Shown here: piece by piece, positions 4,961 to 5,625 of the stretch
Position numbering within the stretch: the first letter of the stretch is position 1
Layout: every line of letters begins with the position of its first letter
Translations under genes and position numbers: made by a program
Source: Bacillota bacterium
GTDB lineage: Bacteria; Bacillota; Proteinivoracia; UBA4975
DNA: 5,625 nt
Reading direction: 5' to 3'
NCBI GenBank assembly: GCA_012727415.1
Contig: JAAYHI010000129.1
Coordinates: 1-5,625 of the forward strand
Notes under the pieces: model-generated
Databases searched by the model: none
What the model was told of the DNA's origin: nothing
The model's input: the letters and a program-made list of their open reading frames with translations, nothing else

Positions 4961-5374
4961 ATGGCCAGAACCGCAACAAGATTGCTGGCTTTCTACATGA
5001 TTTTTCAGGCAGATTTTGGCCAGGAACCGGACTATGCCCTGGCAATGGAAGGGTTTCACCGCCCGGTAAATGAGGATTTTTTGCGGCAGCTGGTGGAAGG
5101 GGTTCTCAGCCATAGTCACTACTTGGATGAGGTCATTAGTCAACACTCCCGAAACTGGTCTGTGGAGAGGATGCCCAGGGTGGACCGGGCTGTTTTGCGC
5201 TTGGCAACCTGGGAGTTGCTGGGGACAGACATTCCGCCGGCAGTGGCCATTAACGAGGCAGTGAAATTGGCCAAGGATTATGGGGGTGCTGATTCATCGG
5301 CCTTTATCAATGGCGTGCTGGACAGCATCAAGGAGCGCCGGGAGGTATTGGTTTCCGGTCTGAAAAAAACATAG
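4961..5374 (+). CDS. nusB: Transcription antitermination factor NusB
   Basis: The 137-residue product has the normal length and all-helical layout of NusB. NusB with NusE (S10) binds boxA RNA and supports processive transcription of rRNA operons. Family features in order: an N-terminal RNA-binding helix, ARTATRLLAFYMIFQAD (2-18); FLRQLVEGVLSH (40-51); the NWSVERMPRVDRAVLRLATWEL stretch (65-86), containing the conserved DRA-LRLA core; PPAVAINEAVKLAKDYG (92-108); and SSAFINGVLDSI (112-123). It is the last gene of the asp23-amaP operon, 22 bases after the DUF2273 gene, and is followed at once by a terminator. In many Firmicutes nusB also lies next to an asp23-type gene; the folD/xseA genes often found downstream are not here. 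Confidence 0.97.
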   Translation: MARTATRLLAFYMIFQADFGQEPDYALAMEGFHRPVNEDFLRQLVEGVLSHSHYLDEVISQHSRNWSVERMPRVDRAVLRLATWELLGTDIPPAVAINEAVKLAKDYGGADSSAFINGVLDSIKERREVLVSGLKKT

Positions 5375-5380
5375 TACTGC

Positions 5381-5407
5381 AACCCTGTTTCAGGGTTTTT
5401 CTTATTG
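5381..5407 (+). terminator. Rho-independent terminator after nusB
   Basis: AACCCTG (5381-5387), loop TTT, CAGGGTT (5391-5397) form a 7-bp perfect stem; the T-rich tract TTTTTCTTATT begins within the stem's last bases. It starts 6 bases after the nusB stop and closes the asp23-amaP-nusB unit. Confidence 0.88.
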
Positions 5408-5434
5408 TTCACCTCTTGCCCATTCTGTGATAAA
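5405..5434 (+). promoter_or_regulatory. Candidate weak promoter for the flavoprotein gene
   Basis: TTGTTC (5405-5410), an 18-base spacer and GATAAA (5429-5434) preceded by TG at 5426-5427. The -10 matches four of six consensus bases and the -35 three of six, so this is a guess supported mainly by the need for a promoter between the terminator and the next gene. A TTGCCC at 5416 has no acceptable -10 partner. Confidence 0.3.
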
Positions 5435-5468
5435 GTAGGAATGGTTGAATACTTAATTTTTTGGCAAC

Positions 5469-5476
5469 AAGGAGGG
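5469..5476 (+). promoter_or_regulatory. Ribosome binding site for the flavoprotein gene
   Basis: AAGGAGGG lies 6 bases before the GTG at 5483, giving good spacing and marking that GTG as the start. Confidence 0.8.
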
Positions 5477-5482
5477 AATACA

Positions 5483-5625
5483 GTGAATAAGATTATCCAA
5501 AGAAAAGACCTGGCTCCTTCACTAATTCAATTTATCGTCGACGCACCATTAATCGCCCGTCGGGCCCAGCCCGGTCAGTTCATTATCTTAAAGGTCCGCG
5601 AAGAGGGGGAAAGGATCCCTCTGAC
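5483..5625 (+). CDS. Sulfide dehydrogenase/ferredoxin:NADP oxidoreductase FAD/NAD-binding subunit (NfnA/SudB-like), 5' part
   Basis: The first 47 codons of a gene that runs off the window. The protein starts MNKIIQRKDLAPSLIQF, followed by VDAPLIARRAQPGQFIILKV and GERIPLT. This matches the N-terminal FAD-binding barrel of the dihydroorotate dehydrogenase electron-transfer (PyrK-like) and NfnA/SudB family: the AQPGQF turn and the R-I-P-L-T segment correspond to the flavin-binding region of ferredoxin reductases. Full members are about 280 residues with FAD, NAD(P) and a 2Fe-2S site, and pair with a GltA-like partner (NfnB/SudA) often encoded directly downstream. In anaerobes this pair couples ferredoxin and NADH/NADPH. 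PyrK is the main alternative; the IARRAQPGQF and GERIPLT wording favours NfnA/SudB. Start GTG set by AAGGAGGG. Confidence 0.8.
   Translation, partial: MNKIIQRKDLAPSLIQFIVDAPLIARRAQPGQFIILKVREEGERIPL

Overview
The window comes from an endospore-forming member of the Firmicutes (Bacillota), most likely an anaerobic Clostridia-type organism. The evidence is an almost complete spoIIIA sporulation operon, strong AGGAGG-type ribosome binding sites with frequent GTG and TTG starts, the Asp23-AmaP-DUF2273-NusB gene order, and the start of an NfnA/SudB-type ferredoxin:NADP oxidoreductase gene. Base composition looks close to half G+C by eye. The sequence alone does not support a species name. All genes lie on the + strand and the window is densely coding; no gene-free stretch exceeds 110 bases.

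Region 1 (1-3674) is the spoIIIA operon without its first gene: the 3' part of spoIIIAB, then spoIIIAC, AD, AE, AF, AG and AH. These mother-cell membrane proteins build the channel or 'feeding tube' that meets forespore SpoIIQ in the engulfed sporangium and is needed for late forespore (SigG) activity. SpoIIIAB resembles a GspF-type platform component, AC/AD/AE are polytopic or small membrane proteins, and AF/AG/AH carry ring-building domains facing the intermembrane space. From AC to AH every junction is tight: genes overlap, or the stop codon of one gene sits in or beside the Shine-Dalgarno sequence of the next. The mother-cell promoter expected for this operon lies upstream of the window.

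Region 2 (3675-5410) is a housekeeping operon: asp23/gls24 family gene, amaP, a small DUF2273 membrane protein gene and nusB. A promoter with a perfect TATAAT, an extended -10 TG and a 17-bp spacer begins directly after the spoIIIAH stop, and a rho-independent terminator closes the unit after nusB. AmaP anchors Asp23-type proteins at the membrane; NusB is a transcription antitermination factor for rRNA synthesis. No terminator is visible between the two units, so sporulation transcripts could read through into region 2.

Region 3 (5411-5625) holds a weak candidate promoter, a good ribosome binding site and the first 47 codons of an NfnA/SudB-like FAD/NAD-binding flavoprotein subunit.

No undescribed system is evident. 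The most interesting points are a gapless similarity between SpoIIIAC and both halves of SpoIIIAD (an internal duplication), shared ring-building tails in AF/AG/AH, an Asp23-like domain in both AmaP and its soluble neighbour, and the sporulation/vegetative promoter boundary placed immediately after a stop codon.
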